This document shows positions 21,266 to 30,221 of a stretch of 64,000 nucleotides of DNA, piece after piece. Origin of the DNA: Pantoea sp. BAV 3049 (GTDB lineage Bacteria; Pseudomonadota; Gammaproteobacteria; Enterobacterales; Enterobacteriaceae); NCBI RefSeq assembly GCF_009765445.1, contig NZ_WHOY01000031.1, positions 3,143,764 to 3,207,763 on the forward strand. Reading direction: 5' to 3'. The notes under the pieces were generated by a model that was not told where the DNA came from, ran no database searches, and worked only from the letters and a program-made list of their open reading frames with translations. Position 1 is the stretch's first letter. Each line of letters begins with the position of its first letter. A program made the translations under genes and the position numbers.

Positions 21266-22426
21266 ATGAGCCAGACGTCAATCACTCCCGAGAGCAAACT
21301 GCCCGCGCTGGGCACCACCATCTTCACGCAAATGAGCGCACTGGCAGCACAGCACAACGCCATCAACCTGTCACAGGGCTTCCCGGATTTTGACGGCCCG
21401 GATTACCTGAAAGCCCGTCTCGCGCACCACGTCAGCGAAGGGGCGAATCAGTATGCACCAATGACCGGCGTGCAGCCGCTGCGGGATGCTATTGCCGCGA
21501 AAACTGCTGAGCTATATGGCTACAAGCCGGACAGCAATAGCGAAGTGACCATCACCGCCGGGGCGACCGAAGCACTGTATGCGGCCATGACCGCGCTGGT
21601 CCGTCCGGGCGACGAGGTGATCTGCTTCGATCCAAGCTATGACAGCTACGCCCCGGCAGTGACGCTGGCTGGCGGCGTGATGAAACGCATCGCGCTGCAG
21701 CCGCCTGCTTTCCGTGTTGACTGGCAGGAATTTGCGGCTCTGCTTTCACCACGCACTCGCCTGGTAATCCTCAATACCCCGCACAACCCTTCAGCCACCG
21801 TCTGGCAGAAGAGCGACTTTGAGTCGCTGTGGCAGGCTGTGAAGGAGCAGGAAATTTATGTGCTGAGTGATGAGGTTTACGAGCACATCTGCTTTACGAA
21901 AGAAGGCCACGCCAGCGTGCTGGCTCATCCGCAGTTGCGTGAACGGGCCATTGCCGTCTCCTCCTTTGGCAAGACTTACCATATGACCGGCTGGAAAGTG
22001 GGTTACTGTGTAGCTCCGGTGGCCCTGACAGCAGAAGTCCGAAAAGTGCATCAGTATCTGACCTTCTCCGTTAACACGCCGGCTCAGCTGGCGCTGGCTG
22101 ATATGCTGAATGCCGAACCGGAACATTACCGCGAGCTGCCTGACTTCTACCGTGCCCGTCGCGATCGTTTTGTACAGGCGTTGTCGAAAAGCCGCCTGGA
22201 AGTGCTGCCGTGCGAGGGAACCTATTTCCTGCTGGCCGATTACAGCGCCATCTCCGATCTGGATGACGTGGCGTTCTGCCAGTGGCTGACCAGAGAAGTC
22301 GGCGTGGCGGCTATTCCGCTGTCGGTATTCTGCGCCGATGCCTTTCCCCATAAACTGATCCGCCTGTGCTTCGCCAAACAGGAAGCCACGTTGATTGCTG
22401 CTGCGGAGCGCCTGTGCAAAATTTAA
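21266..22426 (+). CDS. mtnE: Methionine aminotransferase (YbdL/MtnE type)
   Basis: PLP aminotransferase of fold type I completing methionine salvage: it transaminates 4-methylthio-2-oxobutanoate to methionine, with glutamine or another amino acid as donor. The 386 residues carry NLSQGFPDFDGP, the dinucleotide-like loop TAGATEALYAAM, NTPHNPSATVW and the PLP lysine in SSFGKTYHMTGWKVGY. It overlaps the following omega-amidase gene by 13 bases, which suggests that glutamine is the amino donor. Confidence 0.92.
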   Translation: MSQTSITPESKLPALGTTIFTQMSALAAQHNAINLSQGFPDFDGPDYLKARLAHHVSEGANQYAPMTGVQPLRDAIAAKTAELYGYKPDSNSEVTITAGATEALYAAMTALVRPGDEVICFDPSYDSYAPAVTLAGGVMKRIALQPPAFRVDWQEFAALLSPRTRLVILNTPHNPSATVWQKSDFESLWQAVKEQEIYVLSDEVYEHICFTKEGHASVLAHPQLRERAIAVSSFGKTYHMTGWKVGYCVAPVALTAEVRKVHQYLTFSVNTPAQLALADMLNAEPEHYRELPDFYRARRDRFVQALSKSRLEVLPCEGTYFLLADYSAISDLDDVAFCQWLTREVGVAAIPLSVFCADAFPHKLIRLCFAKQEATLIAAAERLCKI

Positions 22427-23181
22427 ATCTCAGCGTCTTACAACAGCCGCTGGTCTGGATGGACGGCGAAGCAAACCTGAGCTTTTTCGACCAGCTGATT
22501 GCCGGGCTATCCGGCCGCGATCTGATCATTCTGCCGGAGATGTTCACTACCGGCTTTGCGATGGAAGCGGCTGAAAGTTCACTGCCGGAAGCCCGCGTGA
22601 TTGAGTGGCTGCATGAAAAAGCCAGGACCACTCAGGCGCTGGTTGGCGGCAGCGCGGCAATTCAGACAGATAAAGGAGCCGTGAACCGTTTCCTGCTGGT
22701 TGAGCCGGAAGGCAAGGTCCACAGCTACGACAAGCGCCATCTGTTCCGCATGGCCGACGAACACCATCATTATCTGGCGGGCGCTCGCCGTGAAGTGTTT
22801 AAGTGGCGCGGCTGGCGGATCCTGCCGCAGGTTTGCTACGACCTGCGCTTCCCGGTGTTCTCCCGCAATAACAATGATTACGACCTGGCACTGTACGTGG
22901 CAAACTGGCCAGCTCCGCGTGCCGGACACTGGCAGGCGCTGCTGCTGGCTCGCGCAATTGAAAACCAGGCGTATATCGCCGGATGCAACCGCGTTGGCAG
23001 CGATGGCAATAACCATCAGTACAGCGGCGACAGCCGGATTATCAGCCCACTGGGTGAGATCCTGGCGGCGGGCGAACCCCATCAACCTGCCGTGCTGAAT
23101 GCGGAACTGTCGCTGAAAACTCTGCAGGAGTACCGTGAGCGCTTCCCGGCATGGCGCGATGCAGATTCGTTCAGCCTGTAA
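22414..23181 (+). CDS. yafV: Omega-amidase YafV (nitrilase family)
   Basis: Hydrolyses 2-oxoglutaramate (or 2-oxosuccinamate) to the keto acid and ammonia, removing the keto product of glutamine transamination. The 255-residue protein has the nitrilase triad Glu42, Lys107, Cys141 in LPEMFTTG, YDKRHLF and QVCYDLRFP. Translation starts at a GTG at 22414, preceded by GCGGAG and lying inside the end of mtnE; this start gives the E. coli YafV N terminus. The overlap with mtnE points to one functional unit. Confidence 0.93.
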   Translation: MQNLNLSVLQQPLVWMDGEANLSFFDQLIAGLSGRDLIILPEMFTTGFAMEAAESSLPEARVIEWLHEKARTTQALVGGSAAIQTDKGAVNRFLLVEPEGKVHSYDKRHLFRMADEHHHYLAGARREVFKWRGWRILPQVCYDLRFPVFSRNNNDYDLALYVANWPAPRAGHWQALLLARAIENQAYIAGCNRVGSDGNNHQYSGDSRIISPLGEILAAGEPHQPAVLNAELSLKTLQEYRERFPAWRDADSFSL

Positions 23182-23368
23182 TCAGACTGATACACCTTAT
23201 TATCCTGCCGGTCAGAGTGGATTCGTTCTGATAACTGAACCACTCTGATCTGATTGATGTGAAGCTCCGCGCATTACCCGCATTTCATCGCCGCATTCGG
23301 CTCCTCATCCTGATAGCGTTCAAAAAGAATTATGCCGTCTGCTCGGTATGATTCTGATCATGAACAGG

Positions 23369-23827
23369 AGTTCTGTCCCATTAACAGCAGTGAATTGCGC
23401 AAAAGCTACGTTGATGTTTTTTATGCAATTAGCTGGTGAAACTGTTCAGCTGGCGACAGGTCGTCCACGCCCGGATGCCCGTACTGCCCCTTGCGTATCA
23501 TATGTACTAACTCAATCCCCCGCCAGTACGGCCTGTGCCCGGCGGAACGATTTTAATCCCAACATAGCTCGTGTCCGTCGTTTAATATTCCGGTGATCCT
23601 GTTCAATCAGGTTGTTCAGGTATTTGTTGATGGTGATGATTTCTTCATCGGCTCTGCCGACGTTGAGCGTGGTCAGCGCTGACCATTCCATACTTCACCG
23701 CTGGATTATCCGGCTGGTACCTCTGCTGGACAGGGCGTTTCGCCGGCTGAACAGTTTTATCTGATGGCAGCCTGAAAAACAGGAAGCACAACTTTTTCCG
23801 GTCTGCTGACGTTAATGCGACAGAGCC
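23369..23827 (-). mobile_element. Decayed IS6-family insertion sequence (left copy)
   Basis: Both ends carry related terminal repeats: AGTTCTGTCCCATTAACAGC at 23369 and the complement of GGCTCTGTCGCATTAACG ending at 23827. The minus strand encodes the end of an IS6 transposase (YLNNLIEQDHRNIKRRTRA, then AMLGLKSFRRAQAVLAG, then IELVHMIRKGQYGHPG and AEQFHQLIA), but an extra G in the GCGGGGGATTG run shifts the frame. At 459 bases it is about half the usual length, so the element is inactive. Confidence 0.8.
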
Positions 23828-24279
23828 TGTATATGGTGCAGTGTATGAAGGGGAGCACAGGTCATGCAAACACCCGATCGCGCCGTAGGCGTGCTACGTT
23901 CGAGCTTCGGCCCCATCACCCCTAAAATATATTTTCTGGCGGCATAAGATAATTAACAATGAAGACAAAAAGAATAAGATCAAATGTTGTACCGATATAT
24001 TTACATAACATCATCAACATTGATATGTAACAAAATAAATTGTTACATCAGGACGTTAACCCTCGCCGAAATCACTGCTATGGGCGACACCACCCTATTT
24101 TAACTTCATTGCATCCCTACCCTGTAAAATATAATCCACAAAGTCATTTTATTGCTGATACTCGTAATAGCGGGTAATAATCTTTTCCTATAATATACTC
24201 ACATTCTACGCATTTTAATGAATGTGTAATCATCAAGAAAATAATGACAATACCCTCATTACCTCTGGAGATATCACCT
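23828..24279. other. AT-rich spacer upstream of the LPMO gene
   Basis: No coding frame recognised. A perfect eight-base inverted repeat (ATGTAACA, eight bases, TGTTACAT) lies at 24025-24048 and could be an operator. The base composition falls sharply relative to the mtn genes, as expected for acquired DNA. Confidence 0.5.
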
Positions 24280-24897
24280 ATGAATAAATATTGTTTTTTA
24301 TCCATTTGCTCGGCCATGCCATTAATGACGGTCTCAAACCTCAGTGAGGCGCAAGAAAGTTCCCTGCGACACGGGTTCGTCAGCGTTCCCCCCTCACGCG
24401 CGTACCTTTGTTCCGCACAGGGCGGTAATTTGAACAAAAATTGCGGTTCAATTCAGTATGAGCCGCAGTCGCTGGAAGGGCCGAAAGGCTTTCCTGCCAG
24501 CGGTCCGGAAGATGGAAAAATCGCCAGCGCCGGGCACGATAATTATGCGGCACTGGATGAACAAACGGCAACGCGGTGGCATCATTCCAATCTGTCGACC
24601 GGAGACAATACCTTTACCTGGACGCTGACCGCGCCGCATAAAACGGATAAATGGCGTTTCTTTATCACCAAAAAAGACTGGAATCCAAATGAAAAACTGA
24701 CGCGTGACCAGTTTGATCTCAATAAACCCCTGTGCGAGCAAAATGATGAGGGAAAAGTGCCGGAGAGAACGGTAACCATTAAAGGCTGCACTATCCCGTC
24801 AGATTATACCGGCTATCATGTTATTTTAGGCATATGAGATATTGCTGACACAGCCAATGCGTTTTATCAGGTAATAGATGTCGATGTAAAATCCTGA
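24280..24897 (+). pseudogene. AA10 lytic polysaccharide monooxygenase (chitin-binding protein) with premature stop
   Basis: Related to the CBP21/GbpA type of secreted copper monooxygenase that cleaves chitin. The frame from 24280 gives 185 residues: HGFVSVPPSRAYLC would be the mature N terminus with the copper His, QYEPQSLEGPKGFP follows, and the second copper His lies in LTAPHKTDKWRFF. Translation stops at TGA 24835-24837. Without it the frame continues DIADTANAFYQVIDVDVKS to 24897, so the stop replaces the conserved Trp of a WDIADTANAFYQ motif. The lost tail contains the active-site Phe. The residues before the His (SSLR) are also not a signal-peptidase site. Confidence 0.85.
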
Positions 24898-24914
24898 TAT
24901 CTGACCGCCGAAAA

Positions 24915-24959
24915 AGAGGCTGTGTATTTCCGCTGGCAGTTGAAAGAAAAACAGCCTCT
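24915..24959 (-). terminator. Stem-loop downstream of the LPMO pseudogene
   Basis: AGAGGCTGT pairs with ACAGCCTCT over a 27-base loop; the T run follows only on the minus strand. Weak candidate. Confidence 0.3.
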
Positions 24960-24973
24960 GTCTTATGCCGGAG

Positions 24974-25282
24974 GGTTCTGTGGCATTAAGCTGATCATCA
25001 GGTAACATGCTGCTTTTTTTGTGAAGTTACCTGCACATGTCACTGACCCTGACCCAAAAAGCCTTCATACGCCTGCATTATCCCGCTGATGTAATAGCCA
25101 GTGTGTCCGCTGGTACCTGCGTCACACCCCGGATTGAGTTGGCGCATATGATACGCAAAGAACAGTATCAAAATCCACCCGGCGATGGATTGTCCGCAGC
25201 GGAACAATTTCACCAGCTAATCGCATAAAAAAACAATCAACGTAACTTTTGCGCACCCCACTGCCGTTAATGCGACAGAACC
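24974..25282 (+). mobile_element. Decayed IS6-family insertion sequence (right copy)
   Basis: Begins GGTTCTGTGGCATTAAG and ends with the complement of GGTTCTGTCGCATTAACGGC. Between them a short plus-strand frame (25037-25228) joins a transposase N-terminal piece (FIRLHYPADVIA, then QCVRWYLRH in the next frame) to the C-terminal RIELAHMIRKEQYQ and AEQFHQLIA. An internal deletion and a frameshift have therefore removed the catalytic core. It is inverted relative to the left copy. Confidence 0.78.
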
Positions 25283-25384
25283 TTTGATTATCCTTGTCAC
25301 CAGATACCTGAAGTCCGCTATTAATTATCCGGATATTGACTGGCGAACTGTAAAGATTTTCCGGCTAAATATCGCTGCCCACGC

Positions 25385-26716
25385 TCACAAATTCCCATCC
25401 CGCGAAGGATGTACGCTGACCGGACGCTTCGCCACGCTGTTAAAGATGATATTCAGCGTGACCGACACCAGGCAGGCAGCGCTGATCCCGGAGTGGAAAA
25501 TAGTGCGCACCCAGCCGGGGAACTGGTCGTAGAAGGAAGGCATCACAATCGGGATCATGCCAAAGGCAATGGAAGTCGCCACCACCACCAGGTTCATATT
25601 CTCTTTGTAATCCACTTTCCCCAGCGTACGGATGCCGCTTGCCGCGACGGTCCCAAACAACACCACGCCAGCGCCGCCCAGCACAGGCATCGGTACTGCC
25701 GCGACAATCCGGCCCAGTACCGGCAGGCAGCCCAACAGCACCAGGATCATCCCACCAGCGGCCACGACATAGCGGCTTTTAATCCCGGTGATAGCCACCA
25801 GCCCGATGTTCTGGGCAAAAGCGCTCTGCGGGAAGGAGTTGAAGAGGGGAGCCAGCGCGCTGGTCAGCATATCCGCCCGCAGACCGCTGGCGATACGCTG
25901 ACTGTCCACTCTGGTACCGACAATTTCACCGATGGCGATCAGTCCGGCGGTGGTTTCTGTCAGCAGCACCAGCACAATCAGCGTCATTGACAGGATCGCC
26001 GCCACATTGAACACCGGCATTCCGAAGGTCAGCACACCCGGAAAGGCCAGCATGTCACCGTTGAGCACCGTGGAGAAGTGAGTTTTGCCGCCGACGACGG
26101 CAAACAGCGTTCCCAGCATCATGGCCAGCAATACAGCCAGCCTTTTTACCGCAGCGTTACCAATGCGGTTAAGCAACAGCACCATGCCCAGCGTCAGCGC
26201 GGCCAGACCAATATTCGTCGTGGAGCCCCATCCCGGCACAGCAGGATTACCGCCCATCGCCCAGCGGGCGGCCACCGGCATCAGCGACAGGCCGATCACG
26301 GTGATCACTGTTCCGGTCACGACCGGCGGAAAGAAGCGGATAATATGAGCGAACAGCGGCGCTATCAGCAGCCCAATCAGCGACGAAGCGATTACCGCGC
26401 CAAAAACCACCGGCAGGCCGCCGCCGCCCGTTACCAGCGTCACCATGGTAGCCACACCGGCAAAGGAGACGCCCTGCACCAGCGGCAGGCGCGAGCCAAA
26501 GCCGGGCACACCAAGCGCCTGCAGCAGCGTGGCGCAGCCACTGACGAACAGCGCCGCCGTCACCAGCATCCCCAACTCTGCGGCATGCAGCCCGGCAGCG
26601 GAGCCAATAATCAGCGGTGGCGCGATAATGCCGCCATACATGGTCAGCACGTGTTGCAAACCCCAGGCAAAGGATTTCCCTGCCGGATAACGCATATCTT
26701 CTGGCCTGATGCTCAT
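25385..26716 (-). CDS. NCS2-family purine permease (urate/xanthine type)
   Basis: Predicted inner-membrane proton symporter for urate, xanthine or uracil. The 443 residues contain about 12-14 hydrophobic segments and the NCS2 signature QNIGLVAITGIKSR, with QHVLTMYGG near the start and the GEIVGTRV stretch before the signature. The neighbouring uraH, uraD and allantoate genes favour urate. It is the last gene on the minus strand after uraH, separated from it by a 117-base repeat element, so co-transcription is possible but not certain. Confidence 0.87.
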   Translation of the reverse strand: MSIRPEDMRYPAGKSFAWGLQHVLTMYGGIIAPPLIIGSAAGLHAAELGMLVTAALFVSGCATLLQALGVPGFGSRLPLVQGVSFAGVATMVTLVTGGGGLPVVFGAVIASSLIGLLIAPLFAHIIRFFPPVVTGTVITVIGLSLMPVAARWAMGGNPAVPGWGSTTNIGLAALTLGMVLLLNRIGNAAVKRLAVLLAMMLGTLFAVVGGKTHFSTVLNGDMLAFPGVLTFGMPVFNVAAILSMTLIVLVLLTETTAGLIAIGEIVGTRVDSQRIASGLRADMLTSALAPLFNSFPQSAFAQNIGLVAITGIKSRYVVAAGGMILVLLGCLPVLGRIVAAVPMPVLGGAGVVLFGTVAASGIRTLGKVDYKENMNLVVVATSIAFGMIPIVMPSFYDQFPGWVRTIFHSGISAACLVSVTLNIIFNSVAKRPVSVHPSRDGNL

Positions 26717-26777
26717 TATTTCACCCTTTGATGCTTAGCCCGCTAACACAGATTAAGGAATTAAATGTTCTCTCAGG

Positions 26778-26894
26778 CATCCCCAAAATAATTCGAGCGG
26801 CAGGAAGGCGGCCAGCGAGCAAATCCCCGGTGAGTAAGTGACCGGGGGCGCTCGTGCAGCCAACGCACCTGCAGTTTGAAGTATGAAGGGGATG
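26778..26894. repeat. Palindromic miniature repeat filling the spacer between uraH and the permease gene
   Basis: The ends are inverted: ATCCCC / GGGGAT, AATTCGAGCGGCAGG against CCTGCAGTTTGAA. The interior holds GCGAGCAAATCCCCGGTGAG and the near-complementary GTGACCGGGGGCGCTCG. The whole could fold into one long structured RNA. I recall very similar dispersed units in intergenic regions of several enterobacteria but cannot name the family. Confidence 0.62.
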
Positions 26895-27230
26895 TCAACT
26901 TCCCCGGTAGGTGGACCACGACCACGGTGAAATCAGGAAGGGCAGATGGTAGTGACTGCCCGCTTCCGGCAGCACAAAATCAATCTGCGCGCTGACATAA
27001 AGCGCATCGCGCCCCATGGCCGCAAAGTAGTCGCCAATTTCGGCAATCAGGCGGTAATGGCCGGGAGCCAGCGGCTCGGGGGTCAGATCTTTGATGCGGC
27101 CATCGGCATCGGTGCTGCCCTGAGCCACCGGCAACCAACCCTGGCTGCTGTTCTGCTCCAGTGAAATCGCCACGCCGATCGCCGGTTTTCCCAGCGCGGT
27201 ATCCAGAACGTGAGTGGTGATGGTGCTCAT
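26895..27230 (-). CDS. uraH: 5-Hydroxyisourate hydrolase
   Basis: Transthyretin-like enzyme hydrolysing 5-hydroxyisourate, the product of urate oxidation, to OHCU. The 111 residues start MSTITTHVLDTALGKPA and end with the hallmark STYRGS tetrapeptide region; HYHLPFLISPWSWS is also conserved. It overlaps uraD by four bases. No periplasmic signal is present. Confidence 0.95.
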   Translation of the reverse strand: MSTITTHVLDTALGKPAIGVAISLEQNSSQGWLPVAQGSTDADGRIKDLTPEPLAPGHYRLIAEIGDYFAAMGRDALYVSAQIDFVLPEAGSHYHLPFLISPWSWSTYRGS

Positions 27231-27721
27231 TGAAAGGTCTCCCTGAGGCGCAGCCGGGTGATTTCCCGCAGTTGATCGAGCGCCTCCTGCTGTTCCTGCT
27301 GTGGATCGTTCGCCAGACGGCGCACCAGCTCTGAGATCATTTCTTCGCCGCTGCGTCCTTTGGCGCGAATTAAAAATACCCTGCCGAAGCGCTGCTCATA
27401 AGCGGCATTGCCCGCTTTTAGCGCCTGCTTCAGCTGGTGATCTTCCTCATTCACACTGGACTGCTCACCACGGGAGAGTGCGGCTTCTTTGCCGCTCCCC
27501 CGCGCCCTCTCACCAATGCGGGGATGGGCAGAGAGCGCCTGGGTCAGTGACTTTGCGTCCCATTGCTGCGCCAGCGTATCGCCCTGTTGCAACAGATCGT
27601 CCAGCGAAGCGTAAGGCCGCTGCGACACCAGTGCCGTCACCCAGTCATTCAGCGCCACGCAGTGGGCAATCAGTTTTTTTGCTTCGGCAGCCGACGCCAG
27701 ATTAAATTGTTCCAGCTTCAT
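27227..27721 (-). CDS. uraD: OHCU decarboxylase
   Basis: Decarboxylates 2-oxo-4-hydroxy-4-carboxy-5-ureidoimidazoline to (S)-allantoin. The 164-residue protein contains SAHPRIGERARGSGKEAALSR-type substrate residues and QRFGRVFLIRAKGRSGEEM, both characteristic of the family. It overlaps the genes on both sides by four bases. Confidence 0.94.
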   Translation of the reverse strand: MKLEQFNLASAAEAKKLIAHCVALNDWVTALVSQRPYASLDDLLQQGDTLAQQWDAKSLTQALSAHPRIGERARGSGKEAALSRGEQSSVNEEDHQLKQALKAGNAAYEQRFGRVFLIRAKGRSGEEMISELVRRLANDPQQEQQEALDQLREITRLRLRETFQ

Positions 27722-28983
27722 CGCAGTTCTCCTGCCACATCCCGTACCACCCGCGCATAAGCCTGAATGGCGCTGGCGACGTCCTGCTCCATCACCGATT
27801 CAGACGGATGGTGGCTGATGCCGCGTTCGTTACGCACGAACAGCATCCCCACTGGCCAGCGTTCGGCGATGGCGATGGCATCGTGCCCCGCGCCACTGGG
27901 CAGCGACAGGCTGCGGCCCTGCACTTGTGTTACCGCGCGACTCAACGCAGCCTGCAACCCTTCATCACAGCGGGTTGCCGGGATCTGATAATACTCATCC
28001 GCGCTGAAGGACAGTCCGCGACGAAGAGCGATGGCTTCCGCCTGGGTCAGTAACACTGACAGCAGCTCTGCCAGCGGCCGATCTTCCGGCCCGCGTACAT
28101 CCAGCGTCAGTGCCACATCGCCGGGAATAACGTTCACCGCGCCCGGAGAGCATTGCAGCGTGCCTACCGTCGCCACCAGCTGTGGGCTGTATTTCGGCGT
28201 GGTCTGCTCGATAAACACCATCCACTCCGCAGCAGCGGCCAGTGCATCTTTCCGGTGGGTCATCGGTACAGTGCCTGCGTGCCCCGCTTCACCCACAAAA
28301 CGGCAGTTCAGGCGACGAGCGCCATTAATTGCCGTTACCACGCCCAGCGGCAGATCTTCCTGCTCCAGACATGGCCCCTGCTCAATATGCAGTTCCAGAT
28401 AAGCGACAATCTCTTTCACTTCCCGCGCAGCCTGCTGAATGGCTCCGGCATCCAGCCCGACGTCCGCCATCGCTTCCGCTACGGTGATACTGTTACCATC
28501 AGGATGGGTGAGCCAGCTTTCCGGCCAGGTGCCAGTAATACCACGGCTGCCAAGCAGGGTAATGCCGAAGCGCGTGCCTTCTTCATCGCCAAAGCCTACG
28601 ATCTCCACTGCCAGCGGCAGCCTTTTACCTTCGGCCTGCAGCGACTGCACGGTTTCAATCGCGGTCAGCACGCCGAGCATGCCGTCATAGCGTCCGGCAT
28701 TACGCACGGTATCCAGATGCGAGCCCAGCAGCAGCGCAGGTGCTCCCGGTTCCAGACCTTCATAGCGGCCACAAATGTTGCCGACGCTGTCCTGCCAGAC
28801 CGTCATCCCCGCCGCCGCCATCCACTCACCGACCAGCGCGTTGGCACGCAGATGCTCAGTTGAAAGATACACGCGGGTCAGAAACTCCGGCGTTTCGCTG
28901 ATTTCTGCCAGTTGGTCACAGCGGGCCATCACCCTGGCGGCCGCCTGTGCCGCCTGAGCCGCGCTCATCAGGCCGTAACTCAT
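27718..28983 (-). CDS. allC: Allantoate amidohydrolase
   Basis: M20-family metal enzyme that hydrolyses allantoate, giving ureidoglycine, ammonia and CO2. The 421 residues show GSHLDTV with His89 and Asp91, GRYDGMLG with Asp100, the FGDEEGTRFG acidic pair near 134-135, and ELHIEQGPCLE. N-carbamoyl-amino-acid hydrolases look similar, but the position between uraD and the ureidoglycine aminotransferase supports allantoate. In Klebsiella nomenclature this would be HpxK. Its ATG overlaps the preceding TGA by one base. Confidence 0.88.
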   Translation of the reverse strand: MSYGLMSAAQAAQAAARVMARCDQLAEISETPEFLTRVYLSTEHLRANALVGEWMAAAGMTVWQDSVGNICGRYEGLEPGAPALLLGSHLDTVRNAGRYDGMLGVLTAIETVQSLQAEGKRLPLAVEIVGFGDEEGTRFGITLLGSRGITGTWPESWLTHPDGNSITVAEAMADVGLDAGAIQQAAREVKEIVAYLELHIEQGPCLEQEDLPLGVVTAINGARRLNCRFVGEAGHAGTVPMTHRKDALAAAAEWMVFIEQTTPKYSPQLVATVGTLQCSPGAVNVIPGDVALTLDVRGPEDRPLAELLSVLLTQAEAIALRRGLSFSADEYYQIPATRCDEGLQAALSRAVTQVQGRSLSLPSGAGHDAIAIAERWPVGMLFVRNERGISHHPSESVMEQDVASAIQAYARVVRDVAGELR

Positions 28984-30221
28984 CAGCAGCTCCCATTGGC
29001 GTAATGGTCCCAGGCTGACTGCATGGCCGCGCCCTGGGGGGTTTTGAAGCCCAGATAGTTCAGCACCGACTCCAGCGCGCTCAGCGTTTGCATCACGCAG
29101 TCTTTACGGGCGTTGTAGCCCATGGTGCCGATGCGCCAGACCTTGCCGTGCAGCGGGCCAAATGAGGTGCCGATCTCAATACCGAAATCTTCCAGCATCA
29201 GCTTGCGAACCTGATCGCCGTTCACGCCCTGCGGGATCACCACGCCGAGCACGTTATTCATTTTGTGTTTCAGGTTGCCGAAAGTGTCCAGCCCCATGCC
29301 CTGAATGCCTTTCAGCAGCGCATCGCCGTGCAGCTTGTGGCGGGCAATGCCTTTATCCAGCCCTTCCTGGAGGATCAGCCGCGCACATTCACGCGCGCCA
29401 AACAGGGCTGAAGTCGCTTCGGTATGGTGGTTCAGGCGCTCCGGCCCCCAGTAATCCATGATCATCCCGAGATCGAAGTAGTTGGAGTAGATCATCTCGT
29501 CATCGCCATCCTGGTGCGCCGCAGTGCGGATCCCCTCTTCCACGCATTTACGCTTGCGGATTACCGCTTCCATCTCCGGGCTGAGGGTGACTGGCGAGGT
29601 GCCGGACGGGCCCCCCAGACACTTCTGCATCCCGGCGGAAACCGCATCAAGTCCCCAGGCATCGGTTTCCAGCGCATTCCCGGCAAACGAGGCAGTGGCA
29701 TCGGTATAGAACAACACACCGTACTTTTTACAGATCGCCCCCAGCTCTTCAAGCGGCTGCAGCATGGTGGTCGAGGTGTCGCCCTGCACCGTCAGCAGCA
29801 GGCGTGGACGCACGACTTTGATCGCATCTTCAATCTGGTCCGGGGTGAAAACTTCGCCCCACGGCGCTTCGATGGTGTGCACTTCGGCACGGCAGCGGCG
29901 GGCAATTTCACACAGCAAATGGCCGAAGCGGCCAAACACCGGCACCAGCACCTTATCGCCGGGACGGATCGCCGACAGCAGGATTGCCTCGATCCCCGCG
30001 CGGGAAGTGCCGTCGATCAGCATCGTCCAGCGGTTTTGGGTACGGAATACGCCACGATACAGCTCCATCACTTCGTTCATATAATGCGTCATTGCCGGAT
30101 CGTACTGCCCGAGCAGCTGGCTGGACATGGCGCGTAACACGCGCGGATCGGCATTGATCGGTCCCGGTCCCATTAGCAGGCGTTGTGGCGGGTTAATTTG
30201 TGGGTACTTAGATAAATCCAT
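28983..30221 (-). CDS. (S)-Ureidoglycine-glyoxylate aminotransferase (PucG/HpxJ type)
   Basis: PLP-dependent class V aminotransferase that moves the amino group of ureidoglycine to glyoxylate, giving oxalurate and glycine. The 412 residues start with LLMGPGPINADPRVL, have LFYTDATASFAG for the cofactor pocket and the PLP lysine in AGMQKCLGGPSGTSPVTLS. Serine/alanine-glyoxylate aminotransferases are close relatives; the flanking genes decide the call. It overlaps the end of the ABC ATPase gene by 14 bases. Confidence 0.87.
   Translation of the reverse strand: MDLSKYPQINPPQRLLMGPGPINADPRVLRAMSSQLLGQYDPAMTHYMNEVMELYRGVFRTQNRWTMLIDGTSRAGIEAILLSAIRPGDKVLVPVFGRFGHLLCEIARRCRAEVHTIEAPWGEVFTPDQIEDAIKVVRPRLLLTVQGDTSTTMLQPLEELGAICKKYGVLFYTDATASFAGNALETDAWGLDAVSAGMQKCLGGPSGTSPVTLSPEMEAVIRKRKCVEEGIRTAAHQDGDDEMIYSNYFDLGMIMDYWGPERLNHHTEATSALFGARECARLILQEGLDKGIARHKLHGDALLKGIQGMGLDTFGNLKHKMNNVLGVVIPQGVNGDQVRKLMLEDFGIEIGTSFGPLHGKVWRIGTMGYNARKDCVMQTLSALESVLNYLGFKTPQGAAMQSAWDHYANGSC

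Noticed and set aside
23645..23869. 74-codon minus-strand frame
   Set aside because: Runs across the rearranged IS remnant and its terminal repeat; not a separate gene.
23369..25282. Active composite transposon
   Set aside because: Both IS copies are shortened and frameshifted, and no target-site duplication is visible.
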